Shown piece after piece: positions 9,509 to 18,405 of a stretch of 41,936 nt of DNA (within the stretch, counting starts at the first letter, position 1; each line of letters begins with the position of its first letter). Below the pieces are notes generated by a model. The model did no database searches. It had not been told where the DNA came from and saw only the letters and a program-made list of their open reading frames with translations. Origin of the DNA: an uncultured Clostridium sp. (GTDB lineage Bacteria > Bacillota > Clostridia > Clostridiales > Clostridiaceae). A program made the translations under genes and the position numbers. The stretch is taken from assembly GCA_934746015.1 (NCBI GenBank), contig CAKVEW010000030.1:1-41936 (forward strand), given 5' to 3'.

Positions 9509-10345
9509 TTATTTAGTTACAAAAAATAATCCACATGCTCCAAGTCCAGAATGAATGCCAACAGCACAGCCTGGAGTAGTTTCTATATATTTAATATCAT
9601 TTTCATCTAAGTAGCTTTTTAATTCACTTTTAATTTCTGGGCTACCTATTTCAATTATCATTACAGGCTCATCTTTATCAACATTAGAATTTTCATATTC
9701 AGAAACTATTTTCTTAACTACTTTTTTATTTCCTCTTACTTTATCTTTTGCAACCATCATTCCATCTTCAAAACCTATGATTACTCTAAGACCTAATGCT
9801 GTTCCAATCACACCTGCCGTCTTGGAAATTCTTCCACCTCTTACTAGGTTTTCTAAGGATTCAAAACATAATGAAGCCTTCATTTTAGGTATCATCTTTT
9901 CGATTTCTGCTTTTATTTCTTCTGGACTCAATCCCTTATCTCTAAGTTCACAAGCCTTTAGTACAAAAAAACCTTGTGCAGATGTTATTACTTGTGTATC
10001 TATTATTGTTATATCATCAGATCCTACCATTTCTTTAGCTATGCAGGCAGAATTGTATGTTCCACTCATATTTGATGACATAAGCACTGCTACTACTTTA
10101 TATCCATCCTCTAAAGCTTTTCTAAAGTATTCTTCAAACCTATTTGGTGTAATCTGTGCAGTAGTTGGTAAAACTCCATCTTCTTCAATTTTATCTAACA
10201 TTTCTTTTAAATTAATTTCATCTCTATCTATATAACTTTTATCTGCAAAATTAATTAATACTGGTAAAATATCAATATTATTTTTTTCAATTAAATCTTC
10301 TGGAATATCTAAACAACTATCTGTCAAAATTTTAATTTTTTCCAT
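9509..10345 (-). CDS. DegV-family fatty-acid-binding protein
   Basis: DegV proteins bind a fatty acid in the cleft between two alpha/beta domains; some act as FakB subunits presenting the acyl chain to the kinase FakA (family knowledge). The 278 residues show the N-terminal ILTDSCLDIP, the ligand-contact loop PTTAQITP, MSSNMSGTYNSA with the conserved Ser/Thr residues, and ENLVRGGRISKTAG. The length is typical and there is no signal peptide. It lies 15 bases after trmL, so the two are cotranscribed. No FakA-like gene is present here. Confidence 0.92.
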   Translation of the reverse strand: MEKIKILTDSCLDIPEDLIEKNNIDILPVLINFADKSYIDRDEINLKEMLDKIEEDGVLPTTAQITPNRFEEYFRKALEDGYKVVAVLMSSNMSGTYNSACIAKEMVGSDDITIIDTQVITSAQGFFVLKACELRDKGLSPEEIKAEIEKMIPKMKASLCFESLENLVRGGRISKTAGVIGTALGLRVIIGFEDGMMVAKDKVRGNKKVVKKIVSEYENSNVDKDEPVMIIEIGSPEIKSELKSYLDENDIKYIETTPGCAVGIHSGLGACGLFFVTK

Positions 10346-10360
10346 TCTTATTCCCCCTAA

Positions 10361-10822
10361 TTATTTCATTTCAGGAAAACCAATCTGTCTTAAGGCTTCA
10401 TAAGCAATTATCGCCACTGTATTAGAAAGATTTAAACTTCTTGTGCTTGTTTTAATCATTGGAACTCTTATTCCTTCATGTGCCTTATGCACTTCTTCTG
10501 GAACACCTGCTGATTCTCTACCAAACATTATAAAATCGCCTTCTTTAAAAGAAACTTCATCATAATGCTCACCACCATGAGTTGTTGCTAAGTATATTTT
10601 TTTATCACCGTACTTTTTCATAAAATCTTCATAACTTTCATGCATTTCAAGTTTTAGTTCACTCCAATAATCTAATCCAGCTCTTTTCACTTGTTTATCA
10701 TCTATCTTAAACTTCATTGGTTTAATTAAATGTAATGTTGAATTAGTTAAAACACAAGTTCTTGCAATATTTCCTGTATTTTGTGGGATTTCTGGTTGAT
10801 ATAAAACTATATTTAAATTCAT
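10361..10822 (-). CDS. trmL: tRNA (cytidine(34)-2'-O)-methyltransferase
   Basis: This small SPOUT methyltransferase acts on the wobble base of leucine tRNAs using S-adenosylmethionine (established for E. coli TrmL). The 153 residues show YQPEIPQNTGNIARTC at the N terminus, MFGRESAGVPEEVH, and the knot-forming C-terminal TRSLNLSNTVAIIAYEALRQ. The ATG of MNLNIV is chosen, with GGAGGT 7 bases upstream; a TTG six codons earlier overlaps that site. It is the first gene of a two-gene unit with degV and sits directly behind a 5'-UTR terminator hairpin. Confidence 0.92.
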   Translation of the reverse strand: MNLNIVLYQPEIPQNTGNIARTCVLTNSTLHLIKPMKFKIDDKQVKRAGLDYWSELKLEMHESYEDFMKKYGDKKIYLATTHGGEHYDEVSFKEGDFIMFGRESAGVPEEVHKAHEGIRVPMIKTSTRSLNLSNTVAIIAYEALRQIGFPEMK

Positions 10823-10838
10823 TTTACTGACCTCCAAC

Positions 10839-10866
10839 AAAAAAGTAAGATTTCATAACCTTACTT
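10839..10866 (-). terminator. terminator hairpin in the trmL leader
   Basis: The minus strand reads AAGTAAG, a 10-base loop, CTTACTTTTTT. The T-run ends only three bases before the GGAGGT of trmL, so a trmL transcript must include it unless its promoter overlaps the hairpin. It may end read-through from the HAD gene or act as an attenuator. Confidence 0.6.
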
Positions 10867-10884
10867 ATTTAACACCTATTAAAA

Positions 10885-10913
10885 ATAATACTATATGGGA
10901 ACCCATTAGTCAA
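10885..10913 (-). promoter_or_regulatory. trmL-degV promoter with palindrome in the spacer
   Basis: The minus strand reads TTGACT, a 17-base spacer, TATTAT. The spacer contains the perfect 12-bp palindrome ATGGGTTCCCAT (10895-10906), a plausible repressor site. The predicted start lies about 12 bases before the leader hairpin. Confidence 0.6.
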
Positions 10914-11017
10914 AGTCATTTATCATTTATTAACATATTATTTTCTAAAGCAATATCTTAAGAATAATATCACCTCTTATATATTATGCTTATAAATAAA
11001 ATCATACATACTAGAAT

Positions 11018-11854
11018 TTATACATTAAATATTTTCTTTATCGCTTTTGCAACTCCATTTTTCTTATTGGTATCTGTAATATAGTCTGCTAAAGCCTTAA
11101 CTTCATCTATTGCATTTCCCATTGCCACCCCTAAGCCTGCATATTCAATCATTGATATATCATTTTCATTATCTCCTATGCATACTATTTCTTCTCTTTT
11201 AAAACCATAATAATCAGCAAGAGCTTTTACACCTCTACCTTTAGATACTCCTTTATTGTTAATTTCTACACTTCTTGAACCGGCTCCAAAATAAACAATA
11301 TCATCCATATTATTAAGTTCTTTCTTTAAAGCTGTAATTTTACTAGGTCTTGGTGAAAAAGCTATACATTTTGTAATTTGTCCATTAGTTCTTTTAAAAA
11401 ATGCTTTCCATTCTTCTAAATTTTTTATAATATGATATTTTATTTTTAAATTTTCATACCCTACTTGCTTAGTCATATATAATTCAGTACCTAATTTTGT
11501 TATTTTGTCTCCACAATAAATACTGTCCAATGTATAAAAATGAAAGAAGAAATCCATCTTATATAACAATTCAATAAGTTTTAAACATACATCAGTTTCC
11601 ATAGCATTTTCATATATAACTTTATTACTATATTTTTCTCTAACTATTGCTCCATTGGCAGCAATTACAGGTGACTTTACACCTAAAAGATTTGAATAAT
11701 ATGCTGCATTATTATATATTCTTCCCGTTGTTACTACTATTTCAACACCCTTATCATGTATTTTTTTTATAACTTTCTTACTTTCTTCAGATATTTTTTT
11801 ACCCTTACCAAGTAAGGTTCCATCCATATCTATACAAACCATTTTGTATGTCAT
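11018..11854 (-). CDS. Cof-type HAD-superfamily sugar-phosphate phosphatase
   Basis: A cytoplasmic hydrolase of the HAD IIB (Cof) group; such enzymes remove phosphate from small sugar phosphates or flavin precursors, and the substrate cannot be read from sequence. The 278 residues show motif I CIDMDGTLLGKG with the nucleophile Asp, motif II VVTTGR, a cap domain (about 85-195), a Lys near GVSKGRG, and motif IV IGDNENDISMIEYAG. The ATG follows AAAGGAG. It appears to be monocistronic, with trmL downstream behind its own promoter. Confidence 0.9.
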   Translation of the reverse strand: MTYKMVCIDMDGTLLGKGKKISEESKKVIKKIHDKGVEIVVTTGRIYNNAAYYSNLLGVKSPVIAANGAIVREKYSNKVIYENAMETDVCLKLIELLYKMDFFFHFYTLDSIYCGDKITKLGTELYMTKQVGYENLKIKYHIIKNLEEWKAFFKRTNGQITKCIAFSPRPSKITALKKELNNMDDIVYFGAGSRSVEINNKGVSKGRGVKALADYYGFKREEIVCIGDNENDISMIEYAGLGVAMGNAIDEVKALADYITDTNKKNGVAKAIKKIFNV

Positions 11855-11940
11855 AAAAAACTCCTTTGATAATTTAATATATTATATAATAATATCATTT
11901 GACAAAGTATTCTACAATAATATTAAGTATAAATAAAAGC

Positions 11941-11973
11941 AAAAAACATTTTACTTTTAGTAAAATGTTTTTT
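11941..11973. terminator. bidirectional terminator after the VanW-like gene
   Basis: The perfect hairpin AAAAAACATTTTAC/GTAAAATGTTTTTT provides a T-run on both strands. It lies 20 bases beyond the stop of the VanW-like gene. Confidence 0.85.
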
Positions 11974-11992
11974 ATATTAAAACTCTTGTTAT

Positions 11993-13513
11993 TTATTCAT
12001 TTGGCTTTTGATCACTATTTTCTTGACTTGGCTTTTGATCATTATTTTCCTCACTTGGTTTTTGAGCATTATTTTCTTGGCTTGGTTTTTCAGAACCATT
12101 ATTTGTATCTTGAGGTTTTTGTGCTTCTGGCTCTTGCTTCTTAGGTTCTTCCTTCTTCTTAGTACCTTTTTTAACAATAGTATCAGTTGTCATATAAATG
12201 TCAGTAGCAATAAATTCTCTATTTACTTCAACTCCGTTTTCATAAGTAACTTGATAGGAGCTTGCCTTATAACCTGGCATACCATATGATACTACTTTTT
12301 CTACTCCAGCATCCATGCTTGAGTCTTCTTCATATTTCTTTTTTGGTTCATACTTTTCATGAACTTCATTTACAAGGTCATAAGTTTTATTACCCATAGC
12401 CTCAACATTACCATATATAGCAAAGTTTACTACCCCTCCACTAACATATCCTTGAATGTATATTGGGAAATCATAAGTATTAACAAACTTATAGTCTACT
12501 ACTCCATTTGCAACTGTAGCATCTAATCCAGGTTCTGAATATGAAACTGTTAAAGAATGATTTCTTCTTTCAGTAGATCTAATATTAGATCTCATAACAG
12601 CTCTATATAAAGTTGTTGATACTTGACATATACCTCCGCCATAATCAGGTACTACTTTATTTCCTACATAAGTATTAGCTTTTTCATATCCTTTTTCTGG
12701 AGTTGTGTCTCCTATTAAAGCATTATAGCTAAATTCTTCTCCAGGCATAACTATAGTTCCATTAATTATCCCAGCAGCTATTTCCATATTTCTAACTCTG
12801 CCATCACCAGTGTTATTATAATGGCTACTAAATTCACTCATTTTTCCTGTTATCTTCTCTAAATCAGTTGACTTAATATTAGCTTCTTGATCCTTTAATT
12901 CAAAAGTTAATTCTAACTCATTATTAGAATTTCCATTAATACCTTCCACTAATTTATTATGAAGTTCCTCTTTGTCTATAGTTTTACCTGCTTCTTCTGG
13001 AATAATTGAAATATTACCTGAATTAACATCTATAGAAGCATTTTTAGGCTCAATATTAACTTCTTCTAATACCTTATTTTCAAAAGCTAATAAAGCCTCT
13101 TCGTCATATTTAATCTTTACATTTAAATCTATAGGCTTCTTACCTTTTATTAAAGAATTTTTAGCAAATATACCCTTATCTTTTCCATAAGATACTGCTT
13201 CCTCTACTATTGATTCCACATCATAACTAGGATTTAAAGTATCATAACTTAATTCTAAACTTTTATCTGAAACTAAAACCTTTATCTTCTTGTCCATAAT
13301 TACCTTTGGTAACTTTTCTTCCAATAAGGCTGCTGCTTCATCTTTATTTAATCCACCTATATTTACACCATAAACATTAATTTCTGGGTAAATTTTATTT
13401 TCCCAAGCTGCAACTTTCTTATTAATTGAAAAGACATATCCTATAATTCCTATAATAATTAAAACAATTATAACAGCTGAGGTTATTATTGTGTTTTTGT
13501 TTATTTTTTTCAC
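11993..13513 (-). CDS. VanW/G5 cell-wall-associated protein with one membrane anchor
   Basis: The protein (506 residues) has a short cytoplasmic N terminus and one membrane helix (about 9-30), then two putative peptidoglycan-binding modules (about 35-230, with INVYGVNIGGLNKDEAAALLEE-type sequence). A VanW domain follows (about 235-400: PGEEFSYN, YGGGICQVSTTLYRA, RRNHSLTVSYS), then a G5-like domain (about 415-470). The Pro/Gln/Asn-rich tail has near-identical 9-residue repeats. GTG is taken as start because AGGAG is 8 bases upstream; a GTG three codons earlier overlaps it. VanW's biochemical role is unknown despite its name. Neighbouring lysozyme and two-component genes suggest envelope work. 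Confidence 0.88.
   Translation of the reverse strand: MKKINKNTIITSAVIIVLIIIGIIGYVFSINKKVAAWENKIYPEINVYGVNIGGLNKDEAAALLEEKLPKVIMDKKIKVLVSDKSLELSYDTLNPSYDVESIVEEAVSYGKDKGIFAKNSLIKGKKPIDLNVKIKYDEEALLAFENKVLEEVNIEPKNASIDVNSGNISIIPEEAGKTIDKEELHNKLVEGINGNSNNELELTFELKDQEANIKSTDLEKITGKMSEFSSHYNNTGDGRVRNMEIAAGIINGTIVMPGEEFSYNALIGDTTPEKGYEKANTYVGNKVVPDYGGGICQVSTTLYRAVMRSNIRSTERRNHSLTVSYSEPGLDATVANGVVDYKFVNTYDFPIYIQGYVSGGVVNFAIYGNVEAMGNKTYDLVNEVHEKYEPKKKYEEDSSMDAGVEKVVSYGMPGYKASSYQVTYENGVEVNREFIATDIYMTTDTIVKKGTKKKEEPKKQEPEAQKPQDTNNGSEKPSQENNAQKPSEENNDQKPSQENSDQKPNE
11996..12091 (-). repeat. 27-bp coding tandem repeat in the VanW-like tail
   Basis: About 3.5 copies encode the units EKPSQENNA, QKPSEENND, QKPSQENSD and a final QKPNE. 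Third-position differences between copies show it is not a brand-new expansion. Such tails often span or contact the wall (inference). Confidence 0.85.
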
Positions 13514-13654
13514 CGGCCCCACTCCTTTCTAACTCGTCCTAACAATTCATATGTCTATACTATTATATTATATTTTTTATATAAAATTAATATAAATATG
13601 AAAACAATATTTATTTTTTCATATGAAATAGTTTCCAAAGTTTATAAATACATG

Positions 13655-13693
13655 AAAAAAGATGAAAATCCTATTAATATAAGAATTTTCATC
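13655..13693 (-). terminator. intrinsic terminator after the GH25 gene
   Basis: On the minus strand GATGAAAAT-type arms (13661-13669 with 13685-13693) form a long AT-rich hairpin followed by TTTTTT. It begins 16 bases after the stop. Confidence 0.75.
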
Positions 13694-13708
13694 TTCTCTC
13701 TATTAAAA

Positions 13709-14650
13709 TTATACAACAACCTTACTTCTTACTTGAGATGTTTCACCATCATAATCAAAGGCTTCTATTGAAATAGTTATTGGTACATTTGTCTTAACTG
13801 GTAGCTCTGATAACTTAATTTCAAAGCTAGTATCATTTTTATCAACAGTCCCTATCCAGTACCCATTTGCAAATATATTATAACCTAAAAGATCTGTATC
13901 AGTATTTTTACTCCATCTAACCCTTAGCATGCCGCCTTCTTTTACTGCACTGAAATTCATCACTTGCCTTGGTTGCATTAAAAGATCTAAACTATCTGGT
14001 CCCCAGTTAGCATCTACAGGATTTCCAACACCTTGGACTACTTCACCTTCGCTAAATTGCCATATTCTCCATCTAGTCCAGCCTCCTAAGTTTGGTGGAA
14101 ATGGTGGATTAATTGGTACATTAGTATACATAGCTATCCATAAAGGCATACTCTTTAGAGGTTGACTTCCATCTGGTAATTTAAAATCATTATAAAGTTC
14201 TATAAAAAATGCCCCTGTGTATAACATTAATCTTCTTCTAGTTTTTTTCTCAAAACATTTTCTGAATCTTTCTATCCAATCTATTAGTGCCTTTGTGCTT
14301 ATTTTATTATCTACAGGAGTTTCAATATCTAACACCGGAAATAAATCGCCATAGTTCTTATTTCCAAATCCCTCCTGCAATATGTTAATAAAATCATTAC
14401 ATTGTGAGTCAGCAGTAGTTAAATCATAAGAGGGAACCCCAAAGTGATAGGCACCAACTGGTATTCCATAGTTTCTTGCTGCTTTTGCATACTCTAAAAA
14501 CTTTCTATCTACTCTAAATCTTCCAGTACCAGAACCTGAAGATCTTATATATAAAAAGTCAATATTAGTTGCTAAGGTTTGAAAATTAACATCTTGAGTA
14601 TATTCATTTATGTCTATTCCAAAAGTACTATTAGGATTTTTATTTTGCAT
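13709..14650 (-). CDS. GH25 lysozyme (N-acetylmuramidase) with C-terminal Fn3-like domain
   Basis: It should cleave the MurNAc-GlcNAc bond of peptidoglycan. The GH25 barrel spans about 8-215: FGIDINEY with the first catalytic-site Asp, YIRSSGSG, GAYHFGVP, and LDIET with the DxE acid pair. WRIWQFSEGEVVQGVGNPVDANW closes the barrel. Residues about 225-313 look like an Fn3 beta-sandwich (RVRWSKNTDTDLLGYNIF). There is no signal peptide, so release would need lysis or another route; clostridial autolysins of this kind are known. ATG follows GGAGG. It lies 67 bases after the histidine kinase with no terminator between, so cotranscription with the two-component genes is possible. No phage genes surround it. 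Confidence 0.9.
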   Translation of the reverse strand: MQNKNPNSTFGIDINEYTQDVNFQTLATNIDFLYIRSSGSGTGRFRVDRKFLEYAKAARNYGIPVGAYHFGVPSYDLTTADSQCNDFINILQEGFGNKNYGDLFPVLDIETPVDNKISTKALIDWIERFRKCFEKKTRRRLMLYTGAFFIELYNDFKLPDGSQPLKSMPLWIAMYTNVPINPPFPPNLGGWTRWRIWQFSEGEVVQGVGNPVDANWGPDSLDLLMQPRQVMNFSAVKEGGMLRVRWSKNTDTDLLGYNIFANGYWIGTVDKNDTSFEIKLSELPVKTNVPITISIEAFDYDGETSQVRSKVVV

Positions 14651-14717
14651 TTTTCCTCCAAGAAAAATAATCTCTATATTAGTTTATTAACTATTTTCCT
14701 AAAGGTTACTTTAATAT

Positions 14718-16307
14718 TTAATTAATACATTTTAACTTTATACAAAAGCTTACATCATTTCCTACACATTCAGCCCAAATTTCCCCATCATGTAGTTTAA
14801 CTATATTTTTTGATATAGCAAGCCCAAGTCCACTTCCTTTAACATTAGAATTTCTAGCCTCATCTACTCTATAAAATCTATCAAATAATCTTTCAACTTT
14901 TTCCTTAGGAATATTATCACCTTTATTTTTAATTACTATGTTAGCATAACCATCACTTTCATATGTAGATACTGTTACTTTACCAGGTTTATATGAATAT
15001 TTAATAGCATTGGAAAATAGATTTTCAAAAACTCTAACCATTTTCCCTGCATCTATTTCAACTATAGACTTCTCATCTACGAACTTCTTAACAACTTCTA
15101 TTTCATTTTCCTCAAATATAGGAATATATTCCTCTATAATTTGTGATAAGAATTCAACTATGTTTACTTTACTCTTTTCTAAAACAATGCCCTGGTTATT
15201 AATCTTAGTGTACTCAAATAAATCTTCTATTAACTCTTTTAACTGAGTTGACTTATTAAATGCTATATTTAAATATTCCTTCATCATTGATTCATTTTCA
15301 TATTTTCCATCTTTAATTAATCCAATATACCCCATTACAGATGTTAATGGAGTTCTTAAGTCATGAGAAACATTAGTTATAAGTTCACTTTTTGTTTTCT
15401 CAGCTCTTCTTTCTGCTTCCATTCTATCTTGTATTTCTGAAGCCATATTATTAATATTCTCAGCTAGATTTTTGATTTCATCCTTACCTTTTTCTTCTAC
15501 CCTATAAGATAAATCTCCACTAGAAATTATTCTAACTCCGGCTGCAATTTCCTCCATATACTTCATTTTTTTATTAGTAACTATGATGAATATAGATATA
15601 AACACAATTACTGATAAAATAAGTGCTAAGAATGAGTTTGTATCAGTATAGTATTCATATGAAATATATGGTATAGGAGATTCAAAATAAACAAGATAAG
15701 CTCTATCACCACTTATATTAACTGGATAAAGATAAGTTCTTTCTGCGCCTTCATCTTGAATAGTGTTACTTTTATCTAAAATAGTATATATATCTAGCTT
15801 ATCCTGACCATCTCCATTTATATTATAAAGAATCTTACCATCTAAATCAGTTAAATATATTTTTGCTTTTCCATTATTAAACCTATTTAATACCTCCATT
15901 ATGGCTTCTTCATCATTTAAACCCTTTATTCCATAAGATTCAGTATTGCTATTATAATAATTTTCGTTAGAAATTAATTCCCTAGCAACAGAATTTGCTT
16001 TATATTGAATATCTTCAGAATCGTACTCAATTCTAGTAACAGTTCTATTTTTGGCAAGCATATTATTAGAGAATCCATAAAATAGAAATGCAGCAACAAA
16101 ACATACCGCAAAAACTACCATAAGCTCAAATCTAATACTTTTTTCTATATTTTTTAATAGCCACTCCAAAATTTTCCTAATTTTACTTCCAAGTCTCGAA
16201 TTATAGAATTTATAAAATATCTTTATTACTAAGCCTTTCAATCTTTTGAAAATCCCAACCTTTTCTTTCTTTACTTTCTCCTTCTTTTCCTTTTTTCTAC
16301 CTATCAA
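14718..16307 (-). CDS. membrane sensor histidine kinase (VanS/PhoR-like)
   Basis: The 529-residue partner of the upstream response regulator. The N terminus is very Lys-rich (1-50). A first membrane helix (about 57-77) and a second (about 224-244) enclose an extracytoplasmic sensor of about 145 residues. Then come HAMP (about 246-298), HisKA with NVSHDLRTPLTS carrying the phospho-His, and HATPase_c with NLFSNAIKYS and GSGLGLAISK. The start is a TTG inside the regulator's last codons, an 11-base overlap that implies translational coupling. The signal is unknown; neighbouring lysozyme and VanW genes hint at the cell envelope. Confidence 0.92.
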   Translation of the reverse strand: MIGRKKEKKEKVKKEKVGIFKRLKGLVIKIFYKFYNSRLGSKIRKILEWLLKNIEKSIRFELMVVFAVCFVAAFLFYGFSNNMLAKNRTVTRIEYDSEDIQYKANSVARELISNENYYNSNTESYGIKGLNDEEAIMEVLNRFNNGKAKIYLTDLDGKILYNINGDGQDKLDIYTILDKSNTIQDEGAERTYLYPVNISGDRAYLVYFESPIPYISYEYYTDTNSFLALILSVIVFISIFIIVTNKKMKYMEEIAAGVRIISSGDLSYRVEEKGKDEIKNLAENINNMASEIQDRMEAERRAEKTKSELITNVSHDLRTPLTSVMGYIGLIKDGKYENESMMKEYLNIAFNKSTQLKELIEDLFEYTKINNQGIVLEKSKVNIVEFLSQIIEEYIPIFEENEIEVVKKFVDEKSIVEIDAGKMVRVFENLFSNAIKYSYKPGKVTVSTYESDGYANIVIKNKGDNIPKEKVERLFDRFYRVDEARNSNVKGSGLGLAISKNIVKLHDGEIWAECVGNDVSFCIKLKCIN

Positions 16308-17010
16308 TTTTATATCCTACCCCCCATACAGTCTTAATATATTTAGGTTTTCTAGGATCTTCCTCTATTTTTTCTCTAACCTTTCTTATATGTACCATTA
16401 CTGTATTATCAGACTGCATAAAATCCTGTTTCCAGACACTATTATATATATTTTCTATACTAAATACTTTCCCCCTATTTTCTCCAAGTAAAACTAATAT
16501 ATCAAACTCCGTTGGAGTAAGTTTTATCTCTTCCCCATCTTTAAATACTTCATGAGTTTCTAAATTAACTGTTAATTCATCTATTTCAAGTACGTTTTCT
16601 TGTTGCTTTTGACTTTCTATTTCAGATGTTATCTTATTAAACCTTTTATATCTCCTAAGCTGAGACTTTACTCTAGCAACTAATTCCAATGGATTAAAAG
16701 GCTTTGTTAAATAATCATCTGCTCCAGTATTTAGTCCTAAAATTTTATCCATGTCTTCTGACTTAGCTGAAAGCATAATTATTGGCATTTCTCTTTGTTC
16801 TCTAATTTTTAAACATGCTTCTATACCATTAACTTTAGGCATCATTATATCTAAAATTATCAAATCAACATCATTATTTTCTAAAATATTTAATGCTTCT
16901 TCTCCATTTTCAGCCTTTAGTGTTTCATAGTCTTCTCCTTTTAAATATATATCAATTAAATCTCTTATTTCCTTCTCATCATCAACTATTAATATTCTTT
17001 CTTTACTCAA
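16297..17010 (-). CDS. OmpR/PhoB-family response regulator
   Basis: A DNA-binding regulator (237 residues) paired with the kinase that overlaps its 3' end. The receiver domain (about 1-120) shows the acidic pair VDDEKE, the phospho-acceptor Asp in LIILDIMMP, the Ser in IMLSAKS and the Lys in DDYLTKPF. The winged helix (about 140-237) carries EIKLTPTEFDILVLL and HIRKVREKIEEDP. A TTG start is chosen, 8 bases after AGGGGGAG; a GTG three codons earlier would abut the ribosome binding site. It resembles VanR-like regulators, but no resistance operon is present. Confidence 0.93.
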   Translation of the reverse strand: MSKERILIVDDEKEIRDLIDIYLKGEDYETLKAENGEEALNILENNDVDLIILDIMMPKVNGIEACLKIREQREMPIIMLSAKSEDMDKILGLNTGADDYLTKPFNPLELVARVKSQLRRYKRFNKITSEIESQKQQENVLEIDELTVNLETHEVFKDGEEIKLTPTEFDILVLLGENRGKVFSIENIYNSVWKQDFMQSDNTVMVHIRKVREKIEEDPRKPKYIKTVWGVGYKIDR

Positions 17011-17205
17011 AATATCCACTCCCCCTTCAGTTATAAAATAAGTTTACCATACTCTAAACTTATATTTATATTTTAAAATAGATATCTTAATAATAACCCT
17101 AAAAATTTCTTAAAAAAAGCTTAATACAGTTGAAAATTATGGAATATTAGTAGAATTTATATATTAATTACACCGCTATAAATAGTTCAAAAAGACTCGC
17201 ACTCT

Positions 17206-18360
17206 GTTTTAAAAAGTTGTTGTTAAATAAAATTTCAAAAGATTATTTTTTATTATTTATGTCTATAATTAAAATACATATCTAAACAATATTTTTTATA
17301 GAGGAGATTGATATGGAATATTGGATTAATACAAATACCTTGAACCCTGACTATAATGACAATACACTTAATATAGTATATAAATACCAAAATGACTTAA
17401 CATTAATTGATATTTTAAAAGATGTAAAAGTAAATAATTGTCCACATTGTAAAGGCAAAAATTACATTAAACATGGGAAATATAGAGGTATTCAAAGATT
17501 TAGATGTACAAATGAACTCTGTAGAAAAACATTTTCATCAAAAACTAATACCTTATTTTATAATTCAAAAAAATCAATAGATATCTGGCTTAAATATTTA
17601 ATATTAATGAATAATGGTAAATCAATTAGAGAGTGTGCTACAATATTAAAAATCAACTTGGCCACAGCATTCTTTTGGAGACACAAAATTCTAATTACTC
17701 AAATAAAAAATAATGAAAAACTCCTAAAAAATTATATTGAATTAAGCAAAATAATAATTAAAGAAAATTTTAAAGGTAATAGATCTGCTAAGTATAATAG
17801 GAAGGAAAATATATTTATAGCTTGTGGAATGGACAGTAGTAGTACAATTATTTCAAAACCTATTAGTAGATACACTATTTCATTATCATCAATCAATAAA
17901 AACTTTGCTGCCAATATAGATAAGCATTCAATTATATCAGCATATAATGATAGATATTTTGATGTTTATGCTAAAAAACATAATTCTTCATCTCTTCCTT
18001 TATCTAAAAATACAATTATAAATCTAGTTCAACAATTAATTAATAATAAAATTATAAATAATAGACCTGAAGAACTTATTAACATAAATAACCATCTTCC
18101 ACATAAAAGCATATTTATTCATAGCTTTTCTCTTAATATAAAAAAATGGCTAATAAGATTTAGGGGTGTTGCAACAAAATATTTAGAAAATTATCTTAAT
18201 TGGCATATTTTAGATTTTAGAAATAATTATAAAACCTATTTAATTAATCAAATAAAACTATTTAAAGAACAATTTATTAATACAATCTATATAAAAATCA
18301 AAGATTTTTCTAACTATAAAGTTGAATATTAATTTACCATTACCAACAACAATTTAAAAC
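17206..18360 (+). mobile_element. possible remnant IS1595-type element
   Basis: The transposase-like gene is bracketed by imperfect inverted sequences: GTTTTAAAAAGTTGTTGTT at 17206-17224 and, on the opposite strand, GTTTTAAATTGTTGTTGG at 18343-18360, differing by a short indel. The span of about 1.15 kb suits one-gene members of this family. I found no matching target-site duplication, so the boundaries are tentative. Confidence 0.4.
17313..18332 (+). CDS. IS1595-like transposase homologue, apparently catalytically degenerate
   Basis: The 339 residues look like an intact reading frame from an IS1595-type transposase. There is an N-terminal zinc ribbon (Cys43, Cys46, Cys65, Cys70; CPHCKGKNYIKHGKYRG), a helix-turn-helix region (about 86-127, KSIRECATILKINLATAFFWRH), a middle segment with NFKGN, and the hallmark C-terminal stretch RFRGVATKYLENYLNW (283-298). 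In active relatives, aligned from memory, an Asp-Glu pair precedes the FKG motif and a second Asp lies in a T-D-S-H-like motif; here those places read Ser145-Lys146 and Ala210. The second Cys pair is spaced C-x4-C rather than the usual C-x2-C. GAGGAG precedes the ATG. Composition is very AT-rich. A decayed transposase or a domesticated DNA-binding protein are both possible. Confidence 0.7.
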   Translation: MEYWINTNTLNPDYNDNTLNIVYKYQNDLTLIDILKDVKVNNCPHCKGKNYIKHGKYRGIQRFRCTNELCRKTFSSKTNTLFYNSKKSIDIWLKYLILMNNGKSIRECATILKINLATAFFWRHKILITQIKNNEKLLKNYIELSKIIIKENFKGNRSAKYNRKENIFIACGMDSSSTIISKPISRYTISLSSINKNFAANIDKHSIISAYNDRYFDVYAKKHNSSSLPLSKNTIINLVQQLINNKIINNRPEELININNHLPHKSIFIHSFSLNIKKWLIRFRGVATKYLENYLNWHILDFRNNYKTYLINQIKLFKEQFINTIYIKIKDFSNYKVEY

Positions 18361-18405
18361 ATATACCTATACTATTTAGAGATACTACTAGTACTTCTAT
18401 ATATG

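Noticed and set aside
9777..10235. 152-codon open frame on the plus strand inside degV
   Set aside because: It lies entirely antisense to a well-supported gene, has no ribosome binding site and no family resemblance. The same applies to other antisense or out-of-frame stretches such as 20228-20581, 22688-22981 and 12008-12289.
11996..12091. CRISPR-like array
   Set aside because: The repeats are contiguous 27-bp units that keep the reading frame of the VanW-like protein; there are no spacers.
13709..14650. Prophage endolysin
   Set aside because: The GH25 gene has no holin, tail or packaging gene around it and sits next to a chromosomal two-component system.
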